DNA of 64,000 nt, from positions 496,001-560,000 of the forward strand of contig NC_019977.1 of the NCBI RefSeq assembly GCF_000328665.1, read 5' to 3'. The DNA is from Methanomethylovorans hollandica DSM 15978. GTDB lineage: Archaea; Halobacteriota; Methanosarcinia; Methanosarcinales; Methanosarcinaceae. Of this stretch, positions 26,067 through 35,190 are shown in pieces (position 1 is the first letter of the stretch; each line of letters opens with the position of its first letter). The translations under genes and the position numbers were made by a program. The notes under the pieces are model-generated. The model was not told where the DNA came from. It ran no database searches and saw nothing but the letters and a program-made list of their open reading frames with translations.

Positions 26067-26945
26067 TTATTCTCTGGGTGTGTTCAACAACCTCAGTATC
26101 TCATCTCTGGCATCCATAGGTGTGACTTTTGTTTCCACATCAAGACCTTCAGCCTTGAGAAGTTCGAAAACTCCTGCTATCCTGGGCATTCTCAGATGTA
26201 CATGTTCCAGCAGTCCCGGCTGCTTGAATATCTCTTTTGAAGTACCCTGTGCTTCGATCCTGCCATGGTGCATCAGGAAGACCCTGTCAGCAAAAAGCGG
26301 TACCATGTCCACATCGTGCGTTGACAGTATTATTGTGATACCAAGGTCATGGTTCATTTTCTCAATGACATTCATTATGTTTTCGGCACCCCTTGGATCA
26401 AGTCCGGCCGTAGGCTCATCCAGCACAATTACCTCTGGTCTCATCGCCAGGATACCGGCAATGGCAACACGCTTTTTCTGCCCTCCGCTAAGATGGTGAG
26501 GCGACCTGTCCTCCAGGCCTGCTATATTTACTAGTTCCAAAGCCTCTTTGACCCTCGAATCAACCTCCTTTTCGGAAAGCCCCATGTTCACAGGACCGAA
26601 TGCTACATCCTGCTCCACAGTGGGTGCAAGGATCTGGTCATCAGGATTCTGGAATACAATGCCCACTGTCTGGCGCACATTAGAGATGTTCTTTTTCGAT
26701 ATTTTCTCCCCATGAACAAGTGCCTCACCTAAATTCGGCTTAAGGATACCGTTTAAGTGCTTGAACAATGTAGATTTCCCAGCACCGTTGGCTCCCAGGA
26801 ACGCTACTTTTTCGCCAGGGTATATTTTCAGGTTTATATCCTTAAGTGCCTCTATCTTGCTGTTTCCATAGGAATAGGACAGATTCCTAAGCTCGATGAT
26901 AGGTGTAGCGGATCTCATGTTGCCTTGTTTTAATGCTTCCTGCAT
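26067..26945 (-). CDS. cbiO: Co/Ni ECF transporter ATPase CbiO
   Basis: 292 residues: Walker A GANGAGKS (residues about 55-62), Q-loop VFQNPDDQI, signature HLSGGQKKRVAIAG, and Walker B VIVLDEPTAGLDP. This fits the ECF A-component, used as a CbiO homodimer. An in-frame second ATG (MRSATPIIEL) may be the true start. It powers metal import with CbiQ and CbiMN. Confidence 0.92.
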   Translation of the reverse strand: MQEALKQGNMRSATPIIELRNLSYSYGNSKIEALKDINLKIYPGEKVAFLGANGAGKSTLFKHLNGILKPNLGEALVHGEKISKKNISNVRQTVGIVFQNPDDQILAPTVEQDVAFGPVNMGLSEKEVDSRVKEALELVNIAGLEDRSPHHLSGGQKKRVAIAGILAMRPEVIVLDEPTAGLDPRGAENIMNVIEKMNHDLGITIILSTHDVDMVPLFADRVFLMHHGRIEAQGTSKEIFKQPGLLEHVHLRMPRIAGVFELLKAEGLDVETKVTPMDARDEILRLLNTPRE

Positions 26946-27149
26946 GCGACTCGTTCTGTTTTATTATTATATTTGAGAGATCGGTATAGTATGAGAAATA
27001 TTTGTTATCTTATTACTTTGAGCGTGATTGTTATGCAATAATAAACTACATATTTATATATGGTGGTGAACAGCAAAACCCGATAACTATTTTGAAATGC
27101 ATGAACAGATATTGTTTTTATACAAGAGTTACCTTAAATATGCAACATC

Positions 27150-27965
27150 ATGCAGGATATATCCATTCGTTCAGAAAACCACCCGCAGCCCTTGATAGAT
27201 TTCAGGAATGTCACCGTTGCCCGCGATGGGCGAAAGATCCTTGATTCTGTTTCCCTCCAGATAGATGTAGGTGAGAACGTTGCTATCATTGGCCCCAATG
27301 GTTCTGGAAAATCTTCTCTTATCAAGACCATTACCCGGGAATACCGGCCACTGGCTAATTCTTCTGGTCTTGTATGCCGAATTATGGGGGAAGAAAGATG
27401 GGATGTGTTCGATCTCCAACGTTCATTGGGTATAGTTTCAGGAGACCTGCAACAGGAGTATACCCGGGATATTTGTGGCTACGAGGCAGTATTATCGGGT
27501 TTTTTCAGTAGTATTGGTGTTTACAGGAACCATCATATTACCTATGAGATGAGGTGTATAGTCAAGGCAGTAATGGATCTCCTGGAGGTATCTCATCTTC
27601 AGCACAAAATCATTTCCCATATGTCGACAGGCGAGGCACGAAGAATTCTTATAGCGAGAGCCCTGGTACATGATCCTCTGGCCCTGGTGTTGGATGAACC
27701 TGCCAATAGTCTTGATCTGCATAGTCTTCACAGGTTCAGGGAAGTGATGCGCAGAATCGCAGTTGCAGGAAAAAGCATAATCCTTGTGACACACAATCTT
27801 CAGGATATAATTCCGGAAATAGAAAGGGTCATACTTTTCAGAGATGGCAGAACCTTCATGGATGGACCAAAAGAGCAAATTCTGACCTCTTCCAATCTAT
27901 CCATATTATTTGGATTACCGGTAGAGGTACAGAGCGCAGATGGGTATTACCGTGCCTGGTGTTGA
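27150..27965 (+). CDS. Orphan ABC ATPase, ModF/YlmA-like
   Basis: 271 residues with Walker A GPNGSGKSS, an unusual signature MSTGEARRILIARAL (STGE instead of SGGQ) and Walker B ALVLDEPANSLD. The STGE signature is typical of ModF/YlmA-type ATPases. No permease or binding protein is adjacent, so its substrate is unknown. Its end overlaps the end of the convergent MsrA-like gene by 19 bases. Confidence 0.8.
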   Translation: MQDISIRSENHPQPLIDFRNVTVARDGRKILDSVSLQIDVGENVAIIGPNGSGKSSLIKTITREYRPLANSSGLVCRIMGEERWDVFDLQRSLGIVSGDLQQEYTRDICGYEAVLSGFFSSIGVYRNHHITYEMRCIVKAVMDLLEVSHLQHKIISHMSTGEARRILIARALVHDPLALVLDEPANSLDLHSLHRFREVMRRIAVAGKSIILVTHNLQDIIPEIERVILFRDGRTFMDGPKEQILTSSNLSILFGLPVEVQSADGYYRAWC

Positions 27966-28489
27966 AGCCCTTTTTGAGGGAATCTCTCGTTGATACCCAT
28001 TTTTTTGTCGGGATTGTTACTGCTTTTTGGTATTTCTTTCTCCACTTTAAAAAAATAAGTCGCTGGTAAGATATGTGTGTTCACTTTATTTTTTAATTTC
28101 CTGGACCTTTCATATTTTCTTCGTGAAATGATCGCCTTTTTCTTCTGCTTTTCGGAATGATAATATATTGTAGATGTGAAATGGCTGCTATTCTCATCCG
28201 GTTTCAATGTGTAGGCAGGATCATGCAGTTCCCAGAACAGCTCTAGTAACTTATCATAGGAAATTATCTGTGGGTCGAAAATTATCTGCACGGCCTGTAT
28301 CAGGTCTTTTCTTTCCTCTATCACTCTTTCAAACCGGGGATACTGAACTTCATCTCCTGTGTATCCTGTGGCTGTACTAATTATTCCTCTGGCCTTGTTA
28401 CGAAACACTGCCTCTACTTTCCAGGTAGTTCCAAGAGCAAAGGTCGCGATCTCATGTTCATTAGTGGGGATATTTTCAAGTTTATTCAT
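27947..28489 (-). CDS. MsrA-like protein without catalytic cysteine
   Basis: 180 residues. The fold matches peptide-methionine (S)-sulfoxide reductase: ATFALG at the start of the active site, GYTGDEVQYPRFERV, then IIFDPQIISYDKLLELFW and LHDPAYTL. The active-site GCFWxVE reads GTTWKVE (Thr21 where Cys is catalytic, codons GGA ACT ACC TGG). The GHAE block is also replaced, and the whole protein has no cysteine. It cannot use the normal MsrA chemistry. It may be a pseudoenzyme, a binding protein, or on the way to loss, but the frame is intact. Confidence 0.75.
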   Translation of the reverse strand: MNKLENIPTNEHEIATFALGTTWKVEAVFRNKARGIISTATGYTGDEVQYPRFERVIEERKDLIQAVQIIFDPQIISYDKLLELFWELHDPAYTLKPDENSSHFTSTIYYHSEKQKKKAIISRRKYERSRKLKNKVNTHILPATYFFKVEKEIPKSSNNPDKKMGINERFPQKGLQHQAR

Positions 28490-28843
28490 TTTTCTTCCCC
28501 CAGTTTTATCATTGTTTCTCAGGCTTTGTAATCCTCTTTAGGTGGTGTTAACTATTAAACACACAATTAATTATAAGAAATTAAATATAATAATATTTCT
28601 CTTTATCGACTCGAAAAGTGTATTTCAACATACAAACCTGCAAAAAAATATGCTGCATATTATGTTTGTATGCGCACTCGATAAAAATAAAGCACGGACA
28701 GTTTATTGAGCGCAAGTTTTCTTGTCTTTTTATTGTCCATTCGTTTCAGTAAATCAATAGTTGCTTAACTTATTTTTAAATAAGGTCTGCTTTCCTTAAA
28801 TTATCATAGAGTTTCTTTATATATGAGAATGCACTTTCATACT
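28490..28843. other. AT-rich gene-free stretch before the structured RNA
   Basis: About 350 bases without a start codon paired to a ribosome-binding site. Long T/A runs and stop codons occur in every frame. It should contain the promoter of the MsrA-like gene on the minus strand and, near 28770-28840, that of the RNA element on the plus strand. Nothing else is supported. Confidence 0.4.
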
Positions 28844-28937
28844 CCATCCCAGATCTTTGTCAGGACTGGGGTGTAAATCCATAGGGGAGGTATACTCCAT
28901 ACCTCCTCACTTCCCTAAAGCAATTTGGCTGCTTTAA
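28844..28937 (+). ncRNA. Putative structured RNA element, copy 2
   Basis: P1 pairs CCCAG (28848-28852) with CTGGG (28866-28870). A linker contains TAAATCCATAG. P2 is an 8-bp perfect stem GGAGGTAT/ATACCTCC (28886-28893 with 28899-28906). A linker ends CACTTCCC, and P3 is TAAAGCA/TGCTTTA (28916-28922 with 28930-28936). Linkers match copy 1 at 2300-2424, while paired bases in P2 and P3 differ but stay complementary. It lies about 135 bases upstream of a 30-codon gene with a strong ribosome-binding site, so a leader or riboswitch role is possible. Confidence 0.5.
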
Positions 28938-29071
28938 GGTGTGCATATATTCGTTGATCTCATAAGAAGGTTCTTTTTTCAGTGTCTTTATAGCCTGGAT
29001 ATAAGACCACCGGATATCATTACTTCAGTACGGCGTTCCTTGTCATTCTTTTTCAGAACAGGGAGGAAATT

Positions 29072-29164
29072 ATGGCAGGTCCGAAGGCGGCTCCAAAACC
29101 TGCCCACTCCAAGGAAATTATTGCCCAGATCATCGCGATGGTCCTGGCTTGCCTTATGCTGTAA
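29072..29164 (+). CDS. 30-residue micropeptide with one hydrophobic helix
   Basis: The ATG at 29072 follows GGGAGGAAATT, one of the strongest ribosome-binding sites in the window. The product is 30 residues: a basic, Pro/Ala-rich start (MAGPKAAPKPAHSKE) and a single hydrophobic helix (IIAQIIAMVLACLML). Its stop lies two bases before the stop of the convergent gene. It resembles a small membrane subunit or a regulatory peptide. No family is recognised. Confidence 0.5.
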   Translation: MAGPKAAPKPAHSKEIIAQIIAMVLACLML

Positions 29165-29165
29165 T

Positions 29166-29801
29166 TCAAATCTTCTTAATAGTGGAAGGATGGTATTTTT
29201 TCGATCCCGGAATTATCCTGTGGACCTGCTTCTGATACTCTCTGTATTCGTTACCGAATTGTGCCGCCAGCCTTGATTCCCAGTGTAGAGACCCCAAATA
29301 TAGGTATATGGTAGCTAAAAGGTATATGATGAGCAGATTGAGGGTCATAAAGGGAGTAAGCCAGATCATGACCAGCCCTGAGAGCAGAAAGGGATCCCTC
29401 ACCCATTGGTAAATGCCCCGGATATCCAGGTGACCAGCTTCAAGAGTCTGCGGGGCAGACAGCTGTGCACGTATCTTGAACCTATGAGGTGCGTGCAGCA
29501 AAGCCAGGGGTGCAACGCCTGCAGCTATCAATTGTCCACCGACCATCACCCAGCGCCAGGGAGAAGGTATTATGTAGAGGAAAGGTCCCGGATATTTGTA
29601 AAGCAGATAGGCCAGGGGCAGCAAGGTTATCACTGCGATGAAACTGAATAGCGGCATGAACAATCTGTCTGCGCTGGGTCCTATGACCCGCATAAGGAAG
29701 CGCTTGAAGGGCAGGCTGGCCATAAGGCTGTGGACAGCTGCGAATACCGCCAGGCTAAGGATAAGAACTATCAGGGAAGAAACCAATTCAAAAACCTCCA
29801 T
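29166..29801 (-). CDS. ICMT/PEMT (NnrU-like) family membrane methyltransferase-like protein
   Basis: 211 residues with five to six membrane helices. The C-terminal half matches the isoprenylcysteine/phospholipid methyltransferase pattern: GIYQWVRDPFLLSG, then an E...L...FG.EY..Y...V.RIIP ending. The usual RHP is RDP here, so SAM-dependent activity is uncertain. Related NnrU proteins occur near denitrification genes, but nothing here shows that role. Confidence 0.62.
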   Translation of the reverse strand: MEVFELVSSLIVLILSLAVFAAVHSLMASLPFKRFLMRVIGPSADRLFMPLFSFIAVITLLPLAYLLYKYPGPFLYIIPSPWRWVMVGGQLIAAGVAPLALLHAPHRFKIRAQLSAPQTLEAGHLDIRGIYQWVRDPFLLSGLVMIWLTPFMTLNLLIIYLLATIYLYLGSLHWESRLAAQFGNEYREYQKQVHRIIPGSKKYHPSTIKKI

Positions 29802-29858
29802 TCTTATTTGGGTAGCTTCTATATAGTATATTTTAGTATTTATTACCTGACGATGCTG

Positions 29859-30734
29859 TCACGGTACTGATCTCTGCTTCGAGATTTTACAACGTCTTTC
29901 CACAATATCAAGCACTTTAGAGGAGTATTCATAAGCTTTTTCCGTTTCATCGGTTTTAGCATACAACGCTGCTAAAAGACCATACGAGTCGGTCAGTAAA
30001 CTGAGCAGATCCTCGTCCTCAGGCTCTTTTTCAAGGATGCCGGTGTATATTTCCTCCAATTTTCCATATACTTTCTTTGCTTCTTCGATGCTTTCTTTAA
30101 TTAGGCAGACTTTACCATACTGCTCTGCCATTTCATACAGCATTCTGGGAATATCTGGATCTTCGGGGTCTAATCTCATAATAGTCTCATATGCCATCAT
30201 GATGTCGGTTACAAGAGTGATCTGCATTTCAGGTTTACCAATCATTGTATAAAAGTTAATGATATTTTCCATAGTGTTTGAATAATTTGTTAAGTATTCA
30301 ATATCTTCCGGATTTTGGGCAATGAGCTTTGCATATACATCAGCTATCATCCCAAAGATTACTTCTTCTTTTTTAATTACACTCTCTACACCAGAAAAGC
30401 TATCCATTTCCTCAAGGATATTTACAATATTGTCAAGAGAATTTGTGAGAAGTCGCTGAGCATTAATGTCTTCTTGATTCTTTAAAAAAAGTTCAGATGC
30501 AATCGCAAAGGCTTTTTCATATGTATCTAAAGCTTCACTTGCTTGCTCATTTGCCTGAAACACATTCCCTTTTAGTAGCAAAGTTATGCATTCTAACTCA
30601 GGCTTATTTTTACCCTTTAATTTATCTTCCGCATTACTTAAAATTTTAAAAGCATGCTTGTAATTTTTCTTTTCAATTAGACTGGGAACAGATTGTACTG
30701 CCCGATCAACTGAATCTAAAACTTGCCTTGACAT
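29859..30734 (-). CDS. Tetratricopeptide-repeat protein
   Basis: 291 residues, wholly alpha-helical, with repeated helix pairs typical of TPR units (for example the stretches around residues 70-90, 180-235 and 250-275). No signal peptide or membrane helix is seen, so it is a cytoplasmic scaffold. Partner proteins are unknown. It is a single-gene unit. Confidence 0.7.
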   Translation of the reverse strand: MSRQVLDSVDRAVQSVPSLIEKKNYKHAFKILSNAEDKLKGKNKPELECITLLLKGNVFQANEQASEALDTYEKAFAIASELFLKNQEDINAQRLLTNSLDNIVNILEEMDSFSGVESVIKKEEVIFGMIADVYAKLIAQNPEDIEYLTNYSNTMENIINFYTMIGKPEMQITLVTDIMMAYETIMRLDPEDPDIPRMLYEMAEQYGKVCLIKESIEEAKKVYGKLEEIYTGILEKEPEDEDLLSLLTDSYGLLAALYAKTDETEKAYEYSSKVLDIVERRCKISKQRSVP

Positions 30735-30931
30735 AAGAGTAGATTGGAATTAATAATTATATACGTTGTTAGTTCTGTTTACTCCTTAATTCTTGAATTT
30801 TAAAGAAAGAGTCAAATATTCGTATATGTCACACGTGGCAATTTTAAAACTTGCCTGGAAATCCTCCTGACCGCAAGCCACTAATATCAATATTATGTTC
30901 CATCTACCAAAAAGTCCTTCCCCTTTTAAAA

Positions 30932-31297
30932 ATGATCCCTATGAAGTATCTTGTCCAGTTCGGTATTATTCTTGTTGTGTGCTTCCTGGGAGATCTCCTG
31001 CACAGCGCACTGGCTCTGCCCATACCAGGGAATGTGATGGGTATGCTGCTTTTGCTATTCTTCCTGCTGACAGGGATCATAAAGCTGCCTATGGTAGAGG
31101 ATGTTAGCAATTTCATGCTGAAGCATCTATCTTTCTTTTTCGTGCCCGCAGCAGTGGGACTCATCACCTGCTTTTCGATACTTGAAGGAAAATGGGCAGC
31201 TCTTACATTCATATCCGTTGTTTCCACTGTTATCACTGCAGCTACCACAGGTATCACTGTCCAGATACTTATGAGAAGGAGGCACTCCGGTGAATGA
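30932..31297 (+). CDS. lrgA: LrgA/CidA-family membrane protein
   Basis: 121 residues from the ATG at 30932, the usual LrgA length; an upstream TTG at 30851 would add 27 residues with no family match. Four membrane helices are seen, with the motif PIPGNVMGMLLL and an LSFFFVPAAVG segment. LrgA/CidA are holin-like proteins tied to murein hydrolase control or small-acid transport in bacteria. It overlaps lrgB by eight bases. Confidence 0.85.
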   Translation: MIPMKYLVQFGIILVVCFLGDLLHSALALPIPGNVMGMLLLLFFLLTGIIKLPMVEDVSNFMLKHLSFFFVPAAVGLITCFSILEGKWAALTFISVVSTVITAATTGITVQILMRRRHSGE

Positions 31298-31997
31298 ATC
31301 AGCATTTACCGCTTTTGCAGGTTCGCCTCTGTTCGGCGTAGCCATATCCCTACTTACATTCCAGATCGGCAGCATGCTCTACAGAAGGACTGGATTGGTC
31401 GTCCTGAATCCTCTGGTACTGAGCATGCTAATGATCATTGCCTTTCTCGTGAGCTTCCAGATCAGTTTCGATGATTATAACAAAGGGGGACAGTTCATAT
31501 CCTTCTTCCTGGGTCCAGCGACAGTAATTCTGGCTGTGCCCCTGTATAAGAAGATTCACTTGCTGAAGGCTAACATCCTGCCCATCCTTGCAGGGATCAC
31601 CATCGGTTCTGTAACAGGTATTGTGAGTATAATTGGCATGTGCAGGATCTTCGGCCTTGACGAGCTGGTAAGCGTATCCATGATCCCCAAATCCATTACA
31701 ACACCCATTGGCATAGAGCTCTCGAACCAGCTTGGTGGCCTTCCGTCCATTACAGTAGCAGGCATAGTCTTTACGGGCATATCAGGCGTGCTGTTGGGTC
31801 CCATGATATGCAGACTGTTCAGAATAGATGACAGGATAGCAGTGGGAATTGCTATCGGCACATCATCCCATGCTCTGGGAACCACCAAGGCGGTCGAGTT
31901 GGGGGAGACAGAAGGAGCCATGAGCGGCCTTGCCATAGGTATCGCCGGCCTTATTACTGTCTTCCTCGCTCCTCTGATTGCGAAGATATTAATGTGA
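31290..31997 (+). CDS. lrgB: LrgB/CidB-family membrane protein
   Basis: 235 residues from a GTG at 31290 that overlaps the end of lrgA. Six to eight membrane helices with the LrgB motifs SMIPKSITTPIGIELS and GTSSHALGTTKAVELGE. In plants and bacteria LrgAB homologues export glycolate or pyruvate-like acids. With no murein in this archaeon, a metabolite transport role is more likely than autolysis control; that is inference. Confidence 0.88.
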   Translation: MNESAFTAFAGSPLFGVAISLLTFQIGSMLYRRTGLVVLNPLVLSMLMIIAFLVSFQISFDDYNKGGQFISFFLGPATVILAVPLYKKIHLLKANILPILAGITIGSVTGIVSIIGMCRIFGLDELVSVSMIPKSITTPIGIELSNQLGGLPSITVAGIVFTGISGVLLGPMICRLFRIDDRIAVGIAIGTSSHALGTTKAVELGETEGAMSGLAIGIAGLITVFLAPLIAKILM

Positions 31998-32047
31998 AGA
32001 GCTTACAGTACAGGTTTGTACAATGTGGTATGCTACAGTGATGAACT

Positions 32048-32758
32048 TTATTTTTCCATTGCTTTTTTTCTCATATCCTGCGGGAACTTTTCAATGGCAT
32101 ATCTCAAAGAAGTTCTTGGCATGACCTTTTTGTTTTTCATTATGTATTCGAATATCTCCTGTTGATGAGCCTTACCCGCTTCTTTGAGCATCCAGCCATA
32201 ACCTTTGCGCACAAGGTCATCTTCATCCATGAGCAAACTGTCCGCTATTTCCAGAACATCGTCCAGGAATTTGCCATTCCTTGCAGGCAATACAAGAGTT
32301 ACCGCTGCAGCTCTTCTGAACCATCTGTTCTCAGACCAGGTCCATTCTTTAACCCGTGGAAGGTACTGCGGATACGATTCTATAAAAAATGCAACCGAAT
32401 GATTGCATAATGTGTCACATTTCGCCCAGTTGTTAACATATTTTCCTATCCATCCTTCAAATATCTCAAAATCCTCTGGCTCGTAATACTCCCGCATACG
32501 ATAGACACATTCAAAAGCAATTGCCGATTCTTCTAACATATCTGATTCCAGCAGCTCTTCAGATAATGAAAAGATAGTCTGCTTTTGCTCGTTCTTGATC
32601 AGTTTGAAGTACTTGTCAGCTATCTTCAGGACAGTTGCTGCTTTTACACCATAGCAGTTTATATATTCCTTAAAAAAACGGGCAGACGTTTCTTTTGTTT
32701 TTTCATTTGCGTTGCGGGCCAGTTCCGCCCTTATTTCAGATATAAGGTCCTCATACAT
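32048..32758 (-). CDS. AlkD-like DNA alkylation repair protein
   Basis: 236 residues of HEAT-like helical repeats. The AlkD pattern is visible: WIGKYVNNWAKCDTLCNH, ENRWFRRAAAVTLVLPAR and DDLVRKGYGWMLKEAGK. AlkD excises N3- and N7-alkylated purines. The tryptophans and aspartate of the DNA-facing groove seem to be kept. It is a single-gene unit. Confidence 0.85.
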   Translation of the reverse strand: MYEDLISEIRAELARNANEKTKETSARFFKEYINCYGVKAATVLKIADKYFKLIKNEQKQTIFSLSEELLESDMLEESAIAFECVYRMREYYEPEDFEIFEGWIGKYVNNWAKCDTLCNHSVAFFIESYPQYLPRVKEWTWSENRWFRRAAAVTLVLPARNGKFLDDVLEIADSLLMDEDDLVRKGYGWMLKEAGKAHQQEIFEYIMKNKKVMPRTSLRYAIEKFPQDMRKKAMEK

Positions 32759-32847
32759 TTCTTATCAAACCTAGATTATTTTTTAAATAATGTAGAAAAG
32801 AGAGTACAAAATATATTAACTGTTTATGGGTTAACTGTTAGAGGGCT

Positions 32848-35079
32848 TTACTGATAAGCAGTTCCACCGCTCTCTACCTCTCTTTTTTCATCGGAATTAG
32901 CTGCATACTGTGCATAGGCTTCAGCTGCTTTTTCATAGAGGTTCATGCAGCTTCTGGAAGTTGTGGGCTTTATTCTGGCAATAGCTTTCCTGAAATGGGT
33001 CATGGAGATCCTGATCTCATTTGCTAGTACCTTCATTTCCTCTTTTGTCATACCTGGCAGGATCACCGATCTTAAGGCCAGCATGGACGCTTCCCTACAG
33101 ATAGCTTCGATATCCGCACCCACGTAGCCTTCTGTCATATCCGCAAGCAAATTAAGGTCCACATCCTCTGCGAGAGGTTTTCCCAGAATATGTATCTCAA
33201 ATATCTTTCTGCGGCCTTCTTTCTCAGGTGGTTTCACGTAGATGAGCCTGTCAAACCGTCCTGGGCGTAACAAGGCCGGATCGATGATGTCCGGCCTGTT
33301 GGTGGCAGCTATGACCACAACATCCTTCAGTTCTTCCACTCCATCTATTTCGGTGAGGATCTGGCTCACCACTCGCTCCGTCACATGTGCATCGGTACTG
33401 GCTCCCCTTTCTGGTGCCATGGCATCTATCTCATCGAAGAATATCACTGTAGGTGCAGCTTGCTTTGCTTTCCTGAAGGTTTCACGCACCGCTTTCTCGG
33501 ATTCTCCCACATATTTGCTCAATAGCTCGGGGCCTTTAATGCTGATGAAATTAGCTTCGCTCTCACTTGCAACTGCCTTTGCCAGCATGGTCTTACCAGT
33601 TCCAGGCGGCCCGAAAAGCAATATACCTCTGGGAGGTGTGGTATTGACAGCTTCGAACATCTCCGGGTATTTCAGAGGCCATTCCACCGCTTCGATGAGT
33701 TCCTGTTTTGCCGTTTCCAGTCCACCGATGTCGTCCCAGCGCACGTGGGCGACCTCTACGAACACCTCCCTCATGGCTGAAGGCTCTATGTTCTTGAAAG
33801 CTGAATCAAAATCAGCTCTTGTGACCACAAGGCTATCCATGACCTCCTGAGGTATATCATCCTCAATGCGCATCTCAGGCAGCATCCTGCGCAGAGCGTG
33901 CATGGCTGCTTCCTTACACAGGGATGAGAGGTCCGCTCCCACATAACCATGTGTCACCGCTGCTATCTGTTCCAGGTCAATGTCATTTTCAATGGGCATT
34001 CCTCTTGTATGCACGTACAGGATCTGCAGCCTGCCATTACGGTCAGGGATGCCTACTTCGATCTCCCTGTCAAATCTGCCGCCTCTGCGCAGTGCAGGGT
34101 CTATGGAGTTGGGACGGTTGGTTGCAGCTATAACGATGACTCTTCCCCGGGATCTCAGACCATCCATGAGTGATAGCAGCTGGGCCACAACCCTGCGTTC
34201 TACCTCTCCCATCACTTCATCTCTTTTTGGGGCAATAGAATCTATCTCGTCGATGAATATTATTGAAGGGGCATCCTTCTTTGCATCCTCGAACATCTGA
34301 CGGAGCTTCTGTTCACTTTCTCCATAATATTTAGATACGATCTCAGGACCGCTGATGGATATGAAATTAGCATCTGTTTCACTGGCAACTGCCCTGGCTA
34401 TCATGGTCTTGCCAGTGCCTGGCTGGCCATACAGCAGCACACCTTTCGGAGGATCTATGCCAAGTTTCTGGAATATTTCAGGATGTTTCAGGGGAAGTTC
34501 TATCATCTCCCTTACCATTCCCAGCTCGCGTTTGAGGCCGCCTATGTCCTCATATGTTATGTGATCTCTGGTCGTAGCTTCTTCAAGAGGCTTTTCCCGA
34601 AGCACTATCTGAGTGTTACGGGTAACTATCACAGGCCCCGGAGGTTTGGTGGCCAGCACGGCAAATGTAAGAGGATTGTTTACGGTCTCTACTCGAACCC
34701 TTTCTCCTTTAGAGAGTGGTCTGCCCTCTATTATCCTCAGGATAAAACGAGATCCTCCTACAAGCTGGACTGGCTGGGTGGGCGCAAGTGTGACACTTTC
34801 AGCTTCATGTGCTGATATCTTTGTTATGGTTACCTGATCGTCCAGACCAATCCTCGCATTGTATCGCAGATTGCCATCTATACGGACTATTCCCTTACCG
34901 GTATCATCAACATAACCCGGCCAGACGATAGCGTAGCATTTATCCTTCCCCCTTATTTCTATGATATCCCCGCTTGTAGTTCCCAATCGTTGCATCAGAT
35001 CTTTTTCCAGACGAGCAATGCCTCTGCCTGCATCCCTGGGATATGCCTGTGCCACCTGTACGATGATCTCTTCGGACAT
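32848..35079 (-). CDS. cdc48: CDC48/VCP-like AAA+ ATPase
   Basis: 743 residues, the usual archaeal length. Layout: double-psi barrel N domain (1-165), D1 with Walker A GQPGTGKT (218-225) and Walker [13 protein letters not shown], then D2 with Walker A GPPGTGKT (490-497) and [11 protein letters not shown]. Archaeal CDC48 forms a hexamer that unfolds substrates for the proteasome. D1 reads GQPGTGKT where GPPGTGKT is more common. It is a single-gene unit. Confidence 0.96.
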   Translation of the reverse strand: MSEEIIVQVAQAYPRDAGRGIARLEKDLMQRLGTTSGDIIEIRGKDKCYAIVWPGYVDDTGKGIVRIDGNLRYNARIGLDDQVTITKISAHEAESVTLAPTQPVQLVGGSRFILRIIEGRPLSKGERVRVETVNNPLTFAVLATKPPGPVIVTRNTQIVLREKPLEEATTRDHITYEDIGGLKRELGMVREMIELPLKHPEIFQKLGIDPPKGVLLYGQPGTGKTMIARAVASETDANFISISGPEIVSKYYGESEQKLRQMFEDAKKDAPSIIFIDEIDSIAPKRDEVMGEVERRVVAQLLSLMDGLRSRGRVIVIAATNRPNSIDPALRRGGRFDREIEVGIPDRNGRLQILYVHTRGMPIENDIDLEQIAAVTHGYVGADLSSLCKEAAMHALRRMLPEMRIEDDIPQEVMDSLVVTRADFDSAFKNIEPSAMREVFVEVAHVRWDDIGGLETAKQELIEAVEWPLKYPEMFEAVNTTPPRGILLFGPPGTGKTMLAKAVASESEANFISIKGPELLSKYVGESEKAVRETFRKAKQAAPTVIFFDEIDAMAPERGASTDAHVTERVVSQILTEIDGVEELKDVVVIAATNRPDIIDPALLRPGRFDRLIYVKPPEKEGRRKIFEIHILGKPLAEDVDLNLLADMTEGYVGADIEAICREASMLALRSVILPGMTKEEMKVLANEIRISMTHFRKAIARIKPTTSRSCMNLYEKAAEAYAQYAANSDEKREVESGGTAYQ

Positions 35080-35110
35080 TTTTGAACCGCCAGTTTAAGG
35101 ACTAGTGTCT

Positions 35111-35190
35111 GTGAACTACCCCGCCCTGCTTTCTTCGAAAGCGAGGACGGAGCTTCCTTCGAGTACTTCTTTCATTTGGCTTCGATTCTG
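35111..35190 (-). ncRNA. Putative omega RNA 3' portion at the tnpB right end
   Basis: The end of tnpB runs into a strong hairpin (GCTTTC-TTC-GAAAGC with a CCG.CCT/AGG.CGG extension) just before the right end of the element. In TnpB systems the guide RNA covers the 3' end of tnpB and the right end, and the guide is the flanking DNA. Here the guide would begin at about 35110 and read leftwards. The location is a family inference. Confidence 0.45.
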
